A stretch of DNA of 59,139 nt from an uncultured Granulosicoccaceae bacterium (GTDB taxonomy: Bacteria > Pseudomonadota > Gammaproteobacteria > Granulosicoccales > Granulosicoccaceae): assembly GCA_938035525.1 (NCBI GenBank), contig CALHOI010000006.1, positions 1 to 59,139 on the forward strand, written 5' to 3'. The notes beneath the pieces were generated by a model. The model saw only the letters and a program-made list of their open reading frames with translations. It made no database searches and had not been told where the DNA came from. Position 1 is the first letter of the stretch, and each line of letters opens with the position of its first letter. The position numbers were made by a program, and so were the translations under genes. Of this stretch, positions 1-9,200 are shown piece by piece.

Positions 1-34
1 CTATCGTTAATCCCAAGCGGACAGTGAGTATTGA

Positions 35-823
35 GTGTCTACCAGTTCTGATAGCCTGACCAGCGGCGCGCCACCAACCGCTGCCATCCTTGTCATTGGC
101 AATGAAATTCTCAGCGGTCGAACCCAGGATATTAATATTGCCTACATGGCAAAGGGTTTGGCGCAACATGGCATCCGTGTTAACGAAGCTCGTGTCATCC
201 CTGATATAGATGTTGTTATCGTTAACACGCTTAACGAACTGCGAGCAAACAATACTTACGTATTCACAACCGGTGGTATTGGCCCCACTCACGACGACAT
301 TACGGCCGATTGTATAGCACAAGCCTTTGGCGTTGATATTGGTATTCACCCGGACGCAGAAGCACGCCTAATGAGCTACTGGTCTGAGCGCAACATACAA
401 CCTAACAGTGATCGCTTGCGCATGGCGCGTATTCCCGAAGGAGCAACGCTTATCGATAATCCTGTGTCAGCCGCACCTGGCTTTTGTTTGCACAACGTGT
501 ATGTCATGGCAGGTGTGCCGCGTATTATGCAGGCCATGTTTGATTCCATCTTGCCTGGCTTGCAACGTGGTGCCGTTATCGACAGCGTATCGGTCTTGTG
601 TGACCTGGGTGAAGGCACCATTGCATCCCCGTTGCGTGCACTGCAGCTACAGTATCCGGAAATAGACCTGGGGAGTTATCCTGGCAAAATGCCAAGGGTT
701 GATGGAGAAAAATTTACCGTCAACCTGGTGGCTCGTGGCACGGATAAAAAGCAGTTGCAAGAAGTGGAGCAGGCTTTGATCGAGTTGGTCAGCAATGCTA
801 ACGGCAATATTGTTAGCGGTTAG
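35..823 (+). CDS. CinA-type / MoaB-Mog domain protein
   Basis: A 262-residue protein made of one MoaB/Mog (molybdopterin-binding fold) domain. GNEILSGRTQDIN near residue 22 and TTGGIGPTHDDIT near residue 80 are the signature loops of the N-terminal domain of CinA and its stand-alone relatives. The C-terminal CinA amidase domain (NMN deamidase, PncC type) is missing, so this is the short form; full CinA is about 410-430 residues. The start is GTG at 35, with a TGA in frame immediately upstream. The family has been linked to molybdopterin-like ligands and NAD-related pyrophosphatase activity; the substrate here is not known. The sirtuin gene converges on it, and a 7-bp tandem repeat crosses its stop codon. 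Confidence 0.85.
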   Translation: MSTSSDSLTSGAPPTAAILVIGNEILSGRTQDINIAYMAKGLAQHGIRVNEARVIPDIDVVIVNTLNELRANNTYVFTTGGIGPTHDDITADCIAQAFGVDIGIHPDAEARLMSYWSERNIQPNSDRLRMARIPEGATLIDNPVSAAPGFCLHNVYVMAGVPRIMQAMFDSILPGLQRGAVIDSVSVLCDLGEGTIASPLRALQLQYPEIDLGSYPGKMPRVDGEKFTVNLVARGTDKKQLQEVEQALIELVSNANGNIVSG

Positions 824-836
824 CGGTTAGCGGTTA
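812..836. repeat. 7-bp tandem repeat across the stop codon
   Basis: GTTAGCG occurs three times without interruption (812-818, 819-825, 826-832), followed by GTTA. The TAG stop of the CinA-type gene (821-823) lies inside the second copy. The unit is not a multiple of three, so a copy-number change would alter the C-terminus or the stop used. Confidence 0.9.
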
Positions 837-862
837 AAAGTTAAGAACGATGACTGACAAAG

Positions 863-1795
863 TCAGTGTTGTGCCTTAAGCAACTCAACGCACTGCGATA
901 AACGTTCACCGCAATCGCCCTCGATCAGTAAACTTGCCATGTCATCGGCTCGCGTTGCGCCATTGTTTACAATTACTATTGGTTGCTTACGCTGGTGTGC
1001 ATCACGGCAAAATCGAAACCCCGAAAACACCATTAATGAAGACCCGGCCACCATTAACACGTCGGCTTCTCGTAACTGTTGCATGGCCAGTTCAACTCTT
1101 GGTTTGGGTACGTTTTCGCCAAAAAATACCACGTCTGGTTTTAACAGGTTGCTGCAATCCGGGCAGTCGGGTAAGTGTAATTGCTCAATACGTTGTTGCA
1201 GTTGCGCGTTGTCTTCCAAGTCTGCATCGCCATCAGGCGCATATTCCGCGCTTAGATCATCGAGCCAGGCATTGCTTTTTAATAAGCGTGACTGAAACTC
1301 ATCACGGCTTTGTTGTAAACCACAGGCAATACAACTGACGGTGGATAAAACACCGTGTAAATCAATCACCGATTGGTGGCCAGCGTCTTGATGCAGCTCG
1401 TCCACGTTTTGAGTAACCAGATGAGATACCCGGCCCATGCGCTCAAGCGTGGCTAGCGCATGATGTGCTGTGTTAGGTTTGGCGGCTTTAAAGGCGGGCC
1501 AGCCAACCGAGCTGCGAGCCCAGTAGCGATGGCGGGCAAGTCTGTCGTTGCGAAAGGTTTGGCCCGTAATGGGCTGCGCTCGCTTCCATTGCCCCTGTTT
1601 GTCGCGATAGTCACCCAGCCCGGATGCGGTGCTGCAACCAGCACCAGACAGAACAAATACTTTTGCGTCCTGGCTAAGCAGTTTTTGCAGGGAATGCATG
1701 GCCTGGTCGGGGTGTCGGATCATGGTGTCTTGCTTAGATAATGGTGATTGATGCGATTTTTGTCGTTTATGCTCATGCTCTCGAGCGCTTTGCAT
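863..1795 (-). CDS. Sirtuin (SIR2 family, NAD-dependent protein deacylase)
   Basis: NAD-dependent lysine deacetylase/deacylase of the SIR2 family, probably cytosolic. With the longest reading (310 residues), the NAD loop GAGCSTASGLGDYRD is at residues 51-65, TQNVDELH at 128-135 and the catalytic His in LHG at 147. The zinc ligands are C155/C158 and C211/C214. The 52-residue gap between the cysteine pairs is long and, together with the overall motif pattern, resembles class II (SIRT4-like) bacterial sirtuins rather than class III CobB. The GSS motif of the NAD pocket is at about 252-254. The first 24 residues are charged and poorly conserved in type; Met25 (genomic 1723) is an alternative start. 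It diverges from the peroxiredoxin gene across 72 bp. Confidence 0.88.
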   Translation of the reverse strand: MQSAREHEHKRQKSHQSPLSKQDTMIRHPDQAMHSLQKLLSQDAKVFVLSGAGCSTASGLGDYRDKQGQWKRAQPITGQTFRNDRLARHRYWARSSVGWPAFKAAKPNTAHHALATLERMGRVSHLVTQNVDELHQDAGHQSVIDLHGVLSTVSCIACGLQQSRDEFQSRLLKSNAWLDDLSAEYAPDGDADLEDNAQLQQRIEQLHLPDCPDCSNLLKPDVVFFGENVPKPRVELAMQQLREADVLMVAGSSLMVFSGFRFCRDAHQRKQPIVIVNNGATRADDMASLLIEGDCGERLSQCVELLKAQH

Positions 1796-1867
1796 TTACA
1801 TCTTGCCAGACAAGCTGCACAATTAAGCAACACAATTCCTGTTCAATCAACATAACAAAGGTTTTTT

Positions 1868-2353
1868 ATGACAATTAAAGTCGGTGACAAAGTACCCAGC
1901 GGTAAATTTGCTCACATGAGCGCAGACGGTCCAGCTGAGATCAGCAGCGCAGAATTATTTGACGGTAAAAAAGTCGTGTTGTTTGCCGTGCCCGGTGCGT
2001 TCACTCCTACCTGCAGCGAAACCCACCTGCCCGGATTTGTAGCATCAGTCGATGATATTAAAGCGAAAGGCGTCGATACAGTCGCTTGCCTGGCGGTTAA
2101 CGATGTGTTTGTGGTAGGAGCTTGGGCCAAACAGTTGAATGCTGATCAAATCATGATGCTAGCCGATGGCAGTGCTGAGTATGTAGGTGCATTGGGCTTG
2201 ACACTCGACTTAACCGCGCGGGGCTTGGGTATACGCTCAGATCGTTTTGCTATGGTAGTGGAGAACGGTGTTGTCACGCATTTAGCTCAGGAAGAGCCAG
2301 GTAAAATGGATGTTAGTTCAGCCGAATCCATATTAAAAGTGTTGTCTGCGTAG
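1868..2353 (+). CDS. Peroxiredoxin, Prx5 (AhpE/TSA redoxin) type
   Basis: Thiol peroxidase of 161 residues that reduces hydrogen peroxide and alkyl hydroperoxides. The Prx5-type active site VPGAFTPTCSETHLPGF spans residues 41-57, with the peroxidatic cysteine at C49. The length matches stand-alone Prx5 (about 155-165). A second cysteine (C74) is present, but it is not placed where a typical resolving cysteine would be, so glutathione or glutaredoxin is the likely reductant. AAAGG about 8 nt upstream supports the ATG. It is monocistronic, followed after 23 bp by a strong bidirectional terminator, and diverges from the sirtuin gene. Confidence 0.93.
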   Translation: MTIKVGDKVPSGKFAHMSADGPAEISSAELFDGKKVVLFAVPGAFTPTCSETHLPGFVASVDDIKAKGVDTVACLAVNDVFVVGAWAKQLNADQIMMLADGSAEYVGALGLTLDLTARGLGIRSDRFAMVVENGVVTHLAQEEPGKMDVSSAESILKVLSA

Positions 2354-2376
2354 ACTCCATGGCTTAGCTTGCTGTT

Positions 2377-2414
2377 AAAAAAGCAGAACACGTGGCTGCA
2401 TGTTCTGCTTTTTT
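2377..2414. terminator. Bidirectional rho-independent terminator
   Basis: AAAAAAGCAGAACA (2377-2390) pairs perfectly with TGTTCTGCTTTTTT (2401-2414) across a 10-nt loop. The A-run on one side and the T-run on the other let it end both the peroxiredoxin transcript (+) and the outer-membrane protein transcript (-, stop at 2445). Confidence 0.93.
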
Positions 2415-2444
2415 CAGCATCGCTTTTTCAGTACCTAAGCTACT

Positions 2445-3008
2445 TTAGTACCAGATGTATTTTGCTGTGGCGAATGATGTGCTTACCAGGGTGTTGTTCG
2501 CCACATTGTCAGGGGCTGTTAGCTCTGCCTGCGAGTGGCTTAGTTCCAGGTGCAAACGATGTGTTACTTCGTAACCAACGCCGACGAGCCAACCTGGACC
2601 CTTATCCGCGAATTCTAATTCTTCCTCGCCGATGGTTAAGCTGGCCTGGCCAAACAGTCCGGTTACATAGAACGAGGGGGTTGAATCGTTCAGGTAGTAG
2701 GTGCCACCAAAACCTGCAATAGTTAATGTCGATGGTGTGCCATCAACCGCTAACGAACCCCCGTTGCCACCGATGAAGCCCGTGATTCGGTTAGAAAATC
2801 CATATCCAACTTGAAATGCTCCAGCCAATTTGGTTTGCGTTTCTACGTTTGTCGGTGCAAATTCTGTTGTGTAGTCCAACTGCGCGCTGTGCACACCAAT
2901 ACCAATACCTATTTGCCAGCCTTTGCGATCACCATCAAAAGCGAACGCGGTTGATGTAGTGGCGACCAGCAGGCTGGTGACCAGCAGTGCATTTTTGAGT
3001 AGTTTCAT
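2445..3008 (-). CDS. Small outer-membrane beta-barrel protein
   Basis: A 187-residue protein with a clear signal peptide (MKLLKNALLVTSLLVATTS, then AFA|F). The mature part has alternating amphipathic strands rich in Gly and aromatics and ends in KYIWY, the terminal aromatic expected for BAM-dependent barrel insertion. The size fits an eight-stranded OmpA/OmpW/PagP-like barrel; I cannot assign the exact family or function. The start at 3008 is fixed by GGAGAG five bases before the ATG; the reading frame extends further upstream but without a ribosome site. Transcription ends at the shared terminator 2377-2414. Confidence 0.75.
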   Translation of the reverse strand: MKLLKNALLVTSLLVATTSTAFAFDGDRKGWQIGIGIGVHSAQLDYTTEFAPTNVETQTKLAGAFQVGYGFSNRITGFIGGNGGSLAVDGTPSTLTIAGFGGTYYLNDSTPSFYVTGLFGQASLTIGEEELEFADKGPGWLVGVGYEVTHRLHLELSHSQAELTAPDNVANNTLVSTSFATAKYIWY

Positions 3009-3158
3009 GGTTCTCTCCGGTGTCGTTTTTATCGCTTTGAATGACCAGGCTGGGCCTGTTACTCTTTTTAACGAACACACAAAGAAAACTGAACATCCGT
3101 TGGGATGTTAGTTTTACTGACTGGCTTACAGGTGGAGTGCTGGCAGAGAAAAGGGCCT

Positions 3159-3650
3159 CTATTGCTTGGAGACTCGTGGGTCCTCTAGCTCTCCGTCTAC
3201 ATTAAAAGGAATGGGTTTTGGCCAGTTTGACAGGGTCACCACACCGTTGACATCGTAGTCCAGGGATGGGTTTTCGGTGTTTAGCATCGACTTTAACTGA
3301 TTGGCAAGCTTTGCCAGCCCGGTGGTCACTTCGACCTCTAATGAGGCCTCCCCATTGCCGGGGATAACCACTTTGCTGATGCTGTTACCTTGCGCAAAAC
3401 GCTCACCTGCAAAGTTGGCATTGAAGGTGATGGATTGCATGGGTAGATCAAAACTGTTGGGGTTAGCCACAAGCAACGTCAGCCCAATTGTCTGGCTGAC
3501 TAGTCCCAGATTAACCGGACGAACACCAGTGACTTTAACCGTGGGAGATTCGGGCTTTGCCAACGGCAAAGAGCTGCATGCGACCAACATAAAAGATGCA
3601 ATGCACAGCAAGAAGCCCTTCGTGACACGCTGAGTTTTATGTTCTGCCAT
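3159..3650 (-). CDS. LEA14-like (WHy domain) lipoprotein
   Basis: A 163-residue protein with a lipoprotein signal peptide; the lipobox LVAC puts the lipidated cysteine at C25. The rest resembles an LEA type 2 / water-stress and hypersensitive-response (WHy) domain: the pattern VNLGLVSQTIGLTLLVANPN, followed by a beta-sandwich in which NPNSFDLP is the diagnostic loop. Such proteins are widespread periplasmic lipoproteins of unclear role, perhaps in binding or desiccation tolerance. It lies upstream of and codirectional with the barrel gene, 150 bp apart, and downstream of rsmE. No enzyme motif is visible. Confidence 0.78.
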   Translation of the reverse strand: MAEHKTQRVTKGFLLCIASFMLVACSSLPLAKPESPTVKVTGVRPVNLGLVSQTIGLTLLVANPNSFDLPMQSITFNANFAGERFAQGNSISKVVIPGNGEASLEVEVTTGLAKLANQLKSMLNTENPSLDYDVNGVVTLSNWPKPIPFNVDGELEDPRVSKQ

Positions 3651-3684
3651 GGCTGCAGTCTAACCTGAGGACACAAATAAAAGT

Positions 3685-4434
3685 CTAGTACATGTCACCG
3701 TACTGAGCTTGCAATATGGCAATGACGGCAGGTCCCGCTGTTTCTGTGCGCAGTACCCGTGGCCCAAGTTGTAATGGCATAAACTGCGTCTGTCTGGCTG
3801 CCTCTATTTCTTCGGCATCGAAACCAGACTCCGGTCCAATCACGATAATGGCGCTTTCCACTTTTTCTGGTTTGGTGTTATTTTCGTTGTCACTTGGAGA
3901 GAGTATCCAGCGTTGTTCGTTAGTTATGCTTGTTGGACTGCTTTGCAGGTAACCCTCGAGTGTATTAATAGCGGCAATGTTAACCAGCGTTGCTCGCCCC
4001 GATTGTTCGCAAGCGCTAATCATGATGCTTTGCCAGTGCGCTAATTTTCGCTGCTCGCGTGCTGCATCGAGCTTGGCGATTGATTGGTTTGAATAAATAG
4101 GCTGTATGGCATTAACGCCAAGTTCGGTGGCTTTTTGAACAATGGCGTCCATCTTCTCGCCACGTGCAATTGCCTGAACCAGCGTGATGTGAACACCAGA
4201 CTCGGTTGTAGCGTCAACCGCATCGCCTACCGACACGACGGTTTTTTTTCCGGTTGCTAACACGGTGCCGGGGTAATTCCGGCCATCTCCATTAAACAGT
4301 TGAACTGCCTGCGACGTGCGGGCTCGGAGCACTGTGCTTAGGTGATGACTGCTGCGCTTATCCAGCATGACATCGCTGTTGGGCTCTAACACCTGATCGG
4401 TATAGCAGCGCGCTACTCGAGCTTTACGTTTCAT
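3685..4434 (-). CDS. rsmE: 16S rRNA (uracil1498-N3)-methyltransferase
   Basis: SPOUT-class methyltransferase that methylates U1498 of 16S rRNA. At 249 residues it is the normal length. The N-terminal PUA-like part contains HHLSTVLRAR. The C-terminal SPOUT fold has QKATELGVNAIQPI (about 106-119), the SAM-knot signature IGPESGFDAEEI near 200, and LGPRVLRTETA near 225. The last of these is the family hallmark. The ATG lacks an obvious Shine-Dalgarno. It is downstream of dnaG in the same direction with an 80-bp gap. Confidence 0.94.
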   Translation of the reverse strand: MKRKARVARCYTDQVLEPNSDVMLDKRSSHHLSTVLRARTSQAVQLFNGDGRNYPGTVLATGKKTVVSVGDAVDATTESGVHITLVQAIARGEKMDAIVQKATELGVNAIQPIYSNQSIAKLDAAREQRKLAHWQSIMISACEQSGRATLVNIAAINTLEGYLQSSPTSITNEQRWILSPSDNENNTKPEKVESAIIVIGPESGFDAEEIEAARQTQFMPLQLGPRVLRTETAGPAVIAILQAQYGDMY

Positions 4435-4514
4435 GGTTGTTGATATTCTTTGCAGACCAGTTTACGACACTGGCTAGTGAGCAAGTTTACAGGCAGATTA
4501 CGCAACGCTTACAT

Positions 4515-6209
4515 TTAACTTTTTTTTGGTATCGATAACAGACCAGTGCGTGCTGACGCATCAACTTTACTGGCATCGGTTTTTTTTCCGCGTGCCTGAA
4601 TTTGCTGCAAGCTATGCGTGAACTCGGTTTGCGCTGTTTGTTCGTCTAACTCCCGGTTGTCGGGCCAGTATGGTTTGACAGCCAATGACGATAAAAACTC
4701 ATAGTTGGCACTTTCGCGAAATCGCTCTAGTAAACGTGCGGTGGTAATGTCAGGTTCTACGCAACACAGCTCGATGATTTTTATTAGCACACTGCTTCCA
4801 CGAATACTGCCATCAATCTTCATTTGCTCTGGGTTTTGTTGAGATACCATTGCCGGGTGCTGCAAGGCCAACAGCACCGCTCGACTCATCGCAGTCAGGT
4901 TGTCATTGTGGCTTTGCGCAGCACGTCTTTTGGGTGCCGCGGGCGCGCCAAGATTTTCACTGCCCATGGGTAGCCCAATCATGGTTTCCAGTTTGCGCGT
5001 GGCCAATTGTTTGTAGATGCTTGGGGGAATTGTTTCTAGCAGCGGTTTTGCCTTGTCGGCCAGCGTTGCCTTGCCACCAATGGACGTCATGTCGATATCA
5101 CTGGCTAAGTGCTCGTATAAAAAATCAATAATAGACTGGCGAGCCGATAACAGGTCTTGAAAGGCTGCGTGTCCGCCTTTGCTTACTACAGAGTCTGGAT
5201 CTTCGCCGTCGGGTAAAAACAGAAAGTGAGCATCGCGACCATCTTGTAAACAGGGCAGTGTGTTGGTCAAGGCTCGCCAGGCAGCCTTGCGACCAGCGTT
5301 GTCACCATCGAAACAAAACACAATGTTAGGCACGACTTTAAACAAGATCTCACTGTGTTGTTGATTGGCAGCGGTGCCAAGGGTGGCCACGGCGTTATTG
5401 ATTTGATGTTCGGCCAATGCAACCACGTCCATATAGCCTTCCACCACAATGGCCATGTCGGCGTCCTGGATGGCTTTACGGGCTTCAAATAAACCGTATA
5501 ACTCGCTGCCCTTATGAAACAAAGGTGTTTCGGGAGAATTTAAATACTTGGGTTCTTGCTGGTCCAGTACGCGTCCACCAAATCCGATGACTCGGCCTCG
5601 CCGGTCGCGAATCGGGAAGGTCACGCGGTGACGAAATCGCGGGTAGCTGCGCTTTTCGTCTTTGCGTATCAACATGCCGGTTTTTATTAAGTCTTCCTCA
5701 TTGTCTGGAAATGCCTTGCTTAATCCATCCCAGCCATCGGGTGCATAACCAATACCAAATTTTTTTGCTGTTTCACCGCTTAAGCCACGCGCTTTTAAAT
5801 ACGCAATGGCGTCGGGTGCGTCGCGCAGTGCGCTCTGGTAGAAGTCATTGACAGATTCGAGCAAGGTGTACAGTGGGCGATTGTCGCTGTGCATTTTGCT
5901 GGCTTGTTCGTCGCGTGGTACTTCAAGACCGATGCTCTCAGCCAGTGTCTCTATGGCATCCACGAAATGCATGTTTTCGTAGGTCATTAGAAAACCGATA
6001 GCATTGCCCTTTTCGCCACAACCAAAACAGTAATAGAACTGTTTGGGTTGGCTTACCGAAAACGAGGGTGTTTTTTCGTTGTGGAAAGGGCAGCAGGCCA
6101 TGTGATTGGCACCGCTTTTCTTTAGGGTGACGCGCGGTGAAATAACATCGACGATATCGATGCGGCTGAGTAGCTCATCTATAAATGCTTGTGGAATCGG
6201 GCCAGCCAT
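4515..6209 (-). CDS. dnaG: DNA primase
   Basis: Synthesises RNA primers at the replication fork. The N-terminal zinc ribbon uses C40, H43, C61 and C64 (CPFH and CFGCG). The catalytic core contains the RNA-polymerase basic motif region and the TOPRIM fold (VVEGYMDVVAL near 255, FCFDGDNAGRKAA near 300). The C-terminal helicase-binding region is present but short: 564 residues against about 580-660 in most relatives. The location is unusual. dnaG normally lies between yqeY and rpoD in the rpsU operon, but here it follows gltB, while rpsU-yqeY lies 25 kb away. No clear Shine-Dalgarno precedes the ATG. Confidence 0.96.
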   Translation of the reverse strand: MAGPIPQAFIDELLSRIDIVDVISPRVTLKKSGANHMACCPFHNEKTPSFSVSQPKQFYYCFGCGEKGNAIGFLMTYENMHFVDAIETLAESIGLEVPRDEQASKMHSDNRPLYTLLESVNDFYQSALRDAPDAIAYLKARGLSGETAKKFGIGYAPDGWDGLSKAFPDNEEDLIKTGMLIRKDEKRSYPRFRHRVTFPIRDRRGRVIGFGGRVLDQQEPKYLNSPETPLFHKGSELYGLFEARKAIQDADMAIVVEGYMDVVALAEHQINNAVATLGTAANQQHSEILFKVVPNIVFCFDGDNAGRKAAWRALTNTLPCLQDGRDAHFLFLPDGEDPDSVVSKGGHAAFQDLLSARQSIIDFLYEHLASDIDMTSIGGKATLADKAKPLLETIPPSIYKQLATRKLETMIGLPMGSENLGAPAAPKRRAAQSHNDNLTAMSRAVLLALQHPAMVSQQNPEQMKIDGSIRGSSVLIKIIELCCVEPDITTARLLERFRESANYEFLSSLAVKPYWPDNRELDEQTAQTEFTHSLQQIQARGKKTDASKVDASARTGLLSIPKKS

Positions 6210-6230
6210 ACTTGAATACTACACTACTGA

Positions 6231-6261
6231 CCGCCACCGGAACGCTGTGCTCAGGTGGCGG
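6231..6261. other. GC-rich hairpin between gltB and dnaG
   Basis: CCGCCACC (6231-6238) and GGTGGCGG (6254-6261) form a perfect 8-bp GC-rich stem with a 15-nt loop in the 60-bp gap between gltB and dnaG. There is no U-run after it on the minus strand. It could cause pausing, attenuation or partial termination ahead of dnaG, or simply mark a rearrangement junction. Confidence 0.55.
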
Positions 6262-6269
6262 CCGATACT

Positions 6270-9200
6270 TTAAGCGGCTCGATTTAACGTAGAGAGTAAT
6301 TCTGAGAGTTCAGACGCTTTGGGCTTGACCATCCAGAAACGGGCGGCCAGGTGGTAGTAGTCATCGACCATTTCCTGCCCTTGGGCACTACCGGTTTCGT
6401 CCACGTGATCCTGCAATAACGATAAGAGATAATTTCGATAGCGTTCCATTGATTCGGAATGCAAGCGATGAATATCAATCAGCTCGTGGTTGTAGCGATC
6501 TACAAAAACATTGTGTTTGTCGTACACAAATGCAAGACCGCCTGTCATGCCTGCACCAAAGTTAACACCGGTGTTGCCCAACACAACCACACAGCCACCA
6601 GTCATGTATTCGCATGCGTGATCACCCACACCTTCGGTCACGGCCACAGCGCCACTGTTTCGCACGGCGAATCGCTCGCCTGCCAAACCAGCAGCGTAAA
6701 AGTTGCCGCCGGTTGCACCGTACAGGCAGGTGTTACCAACAATGGTTGAGTCACGACCGGTGTAGCGCGCATCAGCTGGTGGACGGATAACAATCTTGCC
6801 GCCAGCCATGCCTTTACCAACGTAGTCGTTTGCATCGCCAGACAAGTGCAGGTTCAAGCCACCTGCGTTCCACACACCAAACGATTGTCCGGCGGTGCCG
6901 GTGCAATACAAATTGATGGGCGCATCGCTCATGCCGTTGTCGCCATGCAGTTTGGCAATTTCGCCCGACAGCCGAGCACCGATGGAGCGATTGATGTTTT
7001 TAATGTCGTAGTGAAAGTCGCCACCGCTTTTCTTTTCGATAGCCACTTTGCAATCTTCAACCATGCGCTCTGCCAGCAAACCTTTGTCCATGGGTGTGTT
7101 GCGTTCTACTTCGCAAAAGCGTGGGTCGCTCTCAGGTACACCGCCAGTGGCGAGTAACGGCGACAAGTCTATTTTGGCTTGCCGCTCATTAACCCCTTGT
7201 GTTGGTTCAAGCATTTCGGTGTGACCAATGATGTCTGCCAGACTTGCAATACCCAGACCTGCCATGTGCTGGCGTACATCTTCGGCGACGAACTTCATGT
7301 AGTTCATGACTTTATCGACGTTGCCGGTGAAGTGTCGCATACGCAGCACTTTATGTTGGGTTGCAACACCGGTTGCACAATTGTTCAAATGGCAAATACG
7401 TAAATACTTGCAACCCATGGCAATCATGGGGCCGGTACCAAAGCCAAAACTTTCAGCTCCCATCATGGCGGCTTTAATGACATCGAGTCCGGTTTTCAGG
7501 CCACCGTCAGTTTGCACTCGCACTTTGGCTCGAAGGCCATTGGCGCGTAGCACCTGATGCGTTTCTGACATGCCCAGTTCCCATGGCGAACCTGCATACC
7601 TGACGCTGGTCAGTGGCGATGCCCCAGTGCCACCGTCATAACCGGAGATCGTAATAAGGTCGGCGTAGGCTTTAGCCACACCTGCGGCTATGGTTCCCAC
7701 ACCCGCTTCGGCCACGAGTTTGACTGAAATCAATGCTTCAGGATTGACTTGCTTTAAATCAAAAATCAGTTGAGCCAAGTCTTCTATTGAATAAATGTCG
7801 TGATGCGGTGGTGGCGAAATCAAGGCAACACCCGGTGAGCTGTGCCGCAAGCGTGCAATCATTTCGTTGACTTTGTGGCCCGGAAGCTGACCACCTTCGC
7901 CGGGTTTTGCACCTTGTGCGATTTTGATTTGCAGCACTTCGGCATTCACCAGGTAATGAGGTGTAACACCGAAACGCCCGGACGCCACTTGTTTGATTTT
8001 CGACATTTTAAGTGTGCCGTATCGCTCAAGGTCTTCACCGCCTTCGCCGGAGTTTGACCGGCCACCTAAACGGTTCATGGCTTCTGCCAGAGTTTCGTGT
8101 GCTTCAGGTGACAATGCCCCCAAAGACATCCCTGCTGAATCAAAGCGTTTCAGTATTGCTTCAATTGGCTCAACAGATTCCAACGGAATTGGATTACCTT
8201 TCGGCTTTAAAGCCAGCAAGTCGCGAAGCATGGCCGGCCGGCGTTGGTCAACACTGTCGGCGTACACTTTATAATCGCTGAATTCACCACTGGTTACGGC
8301 CGCTTGCAGTTGATTGACCACGTCGGGGTTATAGGCATGATACTCACCACCGTGTATGTACTTCAATAATCCGCCTTGAACAATATCAACTTGCGGGTCA
8401 AAAGCACGTTCGGCCAGCACACGTTGGTCTTTTTCAAGGTCGGTAAAGTCCATGCCTTTTATGCGGCTGGTGGTGCCGGTAAAACACAGGTCAACCACGT
8501 TCTCGTGCAGACCAACAATTTCGTAGAGCTGCGCTCCGCGATAACTGGCGATGGTTGATATCCCCATTTTGGAGAGTATCTTCATCAAGCCTTTGTTAAC
8601 ACCTTTGCGATAGTTCTGCTCCAGTTGAGGAACATCGACACCACTGAGTTCGTTGGTGCGAACCATACCTTGAATCGATTCGTAAGCCAGGTACGGGTAA
8701 ATGGCTGTGGCGCCATAACCTACCAGCACAGCAATTTGATGCGGGTCTCTGGCGGTGCCGGTTTCCAGCACAATGTTGGCATCGCAACGACAGCCTGCTT
8801 TGATTAACGCGTGATGCACTGCACCGGTGGCCAGCAGCGCATGCACAGGTAAGTTGCCCGTGGTCAGTTCACGGTCGGTTAATACCAGAATGACGCATTG
8901 ATCTTCACGAACTGCCTTAATGGCAAGCTTGGTAATATCGCTAATGGCTTGCTCGAGCGTTTTCTGCTCTGGGTCATATTGCAAAGAAATAACCGTGTTT
9001 GCGTATCCTGGCTCATCATCCATGGCAATCAACGTGTCGAATTTTTCGCGTGATAAAACCGGCGATCGAACCAACAGCCGATTTGCATGATGGTGTGTTT
9101 CGCGAAACAGATTTTTCTCACGACCAAAACACGTTTCCAATGACATGACTATCGTCTCACGCAGTGGGTCGATAGGTGGGTTAGTGACTTGTGCAAACTG

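Noticed and set aside
3690-3960. Plus-strand frame opposite rsmE
   Set aside because: Fully antisense to a well-conserved gene, with no ribosome site.
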